This document shows, piece after piece, positions 5,046 to 6,620 of a DNA stretch of 6,620 nucleotides. Where the stretch lies: NCBI GenBank assembly GCA_001766965.1, contig MEKM01000048.1:4715-11334 (forward strand), in the 5' to 3' direction. This DNA comes from Acidobacteria bacterium RIFCSPHIGHO2_01_FULL_67_28. GTDB lineage: Bacteria > Acidobacteriota > Terriglobia > Acidiferrales > 2-02-FULL-67-57. The position numbers and the translations under genes were made by a program. The notes beneath the pieces were generated by a model. The model made no database searches, was not told the DNA's origin, and saw nothing but the letters and a program-made list of their open reading frames with translations. How positions within the stretch are numbered: the stretch's first letter is position 1; each line of letters starts with the position of its first letter.

Positions 5046-6620
5046 ATGAAGTCCCTGCGCTGGCTGGCATTGCTGGGCCTGGTGGTGGGCGCCCTGGCCG
5101 GAGCGGCCGAGCCCGCGGCCGACAAGAAGCCCGAGTGGACCGCGGACGACCTGCTGCTCTTCGAGACGGCCGGGCAGTTCCGCCTCTCGCCTGACGGCAA
5201 GTGGGCGGTGTGGGTGAAGAGCACGGTGGACACCGAGAAGGGCCAGCGGGTCTCCAACTTGTGGCTTTCCGGCTTGACGGAGAAGAAAGAGGTCCAGCTC
5301 ACCCGCGGCAACTTCACTCACTCCAGCCCGCGCTGGGCGCCTGACGGCCAACACATCAGCTTCTTGAGCACCCGGCCGCTGCCGAAAGCCAAGCCCGACC
5401 TGGCGCCGGCGCAGCTCTGGCTGATGAGTCCCTTCGGGGGCGAACCCTGGCCGCTCACCGAGTTCGAGCGCGGCGTCCGCGCCTACGAGTGGCGGGACAA
5501 GGACTCCCTCGTCTTCGCCGCCCAGGAAGACCCCACGCAGTACGAGCGCGCGCTCAAGGAAAAGAAGGACACGTCGCAGGTGGTCGAGGACGCCCCGCAC
5601 GAGCCCCCGGTGCGGCTCTTCCAGTTGAGCGTGAAGGAGAAGAAAGTCAAGCGCCTGACCGAGAACGACGACTGGATCGACCTGCTTGAAGTCTCGCCCG
5701 ACGGCCGCTGGGCCTTGACGCGCCACCAGCGCAGCTTGAGCTACGAGTTCGACCAGCGCGTCCCGCCCGTCACCTTCCTGACCAACCTCGACACCGGCGA
5801 GCAGAAGCAGCTCTTCCCCGACGGCAAGCTCATCCCCTTCAACGTCGGCTGGGCCCGCGACAACCAGGGCTTCTACTTCGCCTCCGAGTACACCCGCCAC
5901 CCGCGCTACCGCACCGCCACCATCGCCCTGCTCTACTACTACGACCTCGCGAGCGGCGAGACCCGCCAGGTGGAGCTCGGCTGGCCCAACGGGCTCGGCT
6001 TCGGCGCCTTCGAAATCACGAGCGACGGCGCGCTGGCAGCGCTGGCCGACGGCGTGCGCTTCCAGCTCGCCCGCTACACCAAAAGCGGCGGGGGCTGGTC
6101 GCGCGCCCGGCTCGAGGGCGAGCACGTCGCCAACATCTTCGGCTTCGCGCTCGGCCAGGACGGCCAGTCAGTCGTCTACAACCATTCCAAGGCCAACCAG
6201 CCGACGCAGTGGTACCGCGCCACGCTGAACGGAGCGAAGCTCGAAAACACAGCGCCGCTCACCGACCTCAATCCGGGCTTCAAGGACAAGCCGCTGCCCA
6301 AGACCGAAATCGTCCGCTGGCGCGGCGCCCGCCACGAGGAAGTGGAAGGCGTCCTCTACTACCCGCTGAACTACGAAGAGGGCAAGCGCTACCCGCTCAT
6401 CTTGAGCATCCACGGCGGGCCGACGGACGCCGACCTCGACGCCTGGGGCGCCAGTTGGGGCTCGACCAACCTGCTGCTCGAGCAGAAGGGCGCCTTCGTG
6501 CTCGAAGCCAACTACCACGGCAGCGGCAACTACGGGCTCGACTGGGTCGAGTCCATCTGCTGCGGCAACTACTACGACCTGGAAATCCCCGACCTCGAGG
6601 CGGGCGTGGACGCGCTCATC
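5046..6620 (+). CDS. Secreted S9 family (prolyl oligopeptidase-like) serine peptidase, C-terminus cut off by window edge
   Basis: 525 residues are visible and the frame runs off the window. Residues 1-20 form a short signal peptide (MKSLRWLALLGLVVGALAGA), so the enzyme should be exported. Residues of about 35-420 form the beta-propeller, with PD40-type blades at FRLSPDGKWAVWV (45-57), SPRWAPDGQHISFLSTR (94-110) and LEVSPDGRWALTRH (214-227). The alpha/beta-hydrolase domain begins near 430; it shows YPLILSIHGGPTDAD (449-463), the oxyanion-side HGGP motif, and a YHGSGNYG stretch (490-497) where many S9 enzymes have NPRGSTGYG. The catalytic GxSxGG serine, Asp and His lie beyond the window; family members are usually 630-700 residues. 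GGAAGGAG at 5029-5036, 9 nt before the ATG, supports the start. These enzymes cleave peptides, often dipeptides or acylated residues, during protein or peptide scavenging. The exact specificity is not visible. Confidence 0.93.
   Translation, partial: MKSLRWLALLGLVVGALAGAAEPAADKKPEWTADDLLLFETAGQFRLSPDGKWAVWVKSTVDTEKGQRVSNLWLSGLTEKKEVQLTRGNFTHSSPRWAPDGQHISFLSTRPLPKAKPDLAPAQLWLMSPFGGEPWPLTEFERGVRAYEWRDKDSLVFAAQEDPTQYERALKEKKDTSQVVEDAPHEPPVRLFQLSVKEKKVKRLTENDDWIDLLEVSPDGRWALTRHQRSLSYEFDQRVPPVTFLTNLDTGEQKQLFPDGKLIPFNVGWARDNQGFYFASEYTRHPRYRTATIALLYYYDLASGETRQVELGWPNGLGFGAFEITSDGALAALADGVRFQLARYTKSGGGWSRARLEGEHVANIFGFALGQDGQSVVYNHSKANQPTQWYRATLNGAKLENTAPLTDLNPGFKDKPLPKTEIVRWRGARHEEVEGVLYYPLNYEEGKRYPLILSIHGGPTDADLDAWGASWGSTNLLLEQKGAFVLEANYHGSGNYGLDWVESICCGNYYDLEIPDLEAGVDALI

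Noticed and set aside
4427..5317. Upstream extension of the pfkA reading frame on the minus strand (total 657 residues)
   Set aside because: The extension is antisense to DoxX and the S9 gene, has low-complexity composition, and the conserved PFK fold begins exactly at the ATG at 4426 with a good ribosome-binding site.
4989..6125. Long open frame of 378 residues on the minus strand
   Set aside because: It mirrors the S9 peptidase gene, whose plus-strand frame has clear propeller and hydrolase motifs.

Overview
The window is a GC-rich, densely coded stretch of bacterial chromosome. It holds seven protein-coding genes, two of them cut by the window edges. I see no mobile elements, CRISPR arrays or RNA genes. 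The gene types suggest an Acidobacteriota-like bacterium: an RpoE-type ECF sigma factor followed by a mini anti-sigma protein, a large secreted TPR protein, a mixed-type PfkA, a DUF2582 winged helix and an S9 peptidase. The recurring intergenic GTAGAAT boxes fit the same picture. This assignment is inference from gene style, not a proven taxonomy.

Left part, plus strand (1-2112). An ECF sigma factor, missing its N-terminus, is followed after 4 nt by a short zinc-binding anti-sigma protein that probably starts at a TTG codon. A perfect 11-bp hairpin lies in the last codons of the sigma gene, just before that start. After a 122-bp spacer with its own -10-like box comes an exported TPR protein.

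Middle part, minus strand (4426 down to 2119). Three genes look like one operon: pfkA (6-phosphofructokinase, group III 'mixed' type), a 65-residue winged-helix protein of the DUF2582 type, and an ornithine cyclodeaminase/mu-crystallin family dehydrogenase. The operon ends 6 nt from the TPR gene, tail to tail. The pfkA leader carries a 9-bp inverted repeat and a 9-bp direct repeat.

Right part, plus strand (4543-6620). A DoxX-type membrane protein is divergent from pfkA. The 156-bp shared control region carries mirror-image -10 boxes. DoxX is followed after 40 bp by a secreted S9 prolyl-oligopeptidase-type peptidase that runs off the window before its catalytic serine.

Most of the window looks like ordinary chromosomal housekeeping and accessory sequence. 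The points most worth following are the hairpin at the sigma/anti-sigma junction, the pfkA leader structure, the hybrid phosphoryl-donor signature of PfkA, and the small winged-helix gene placed directly behind pfkA. I found no convincing sign of a wholly new system.
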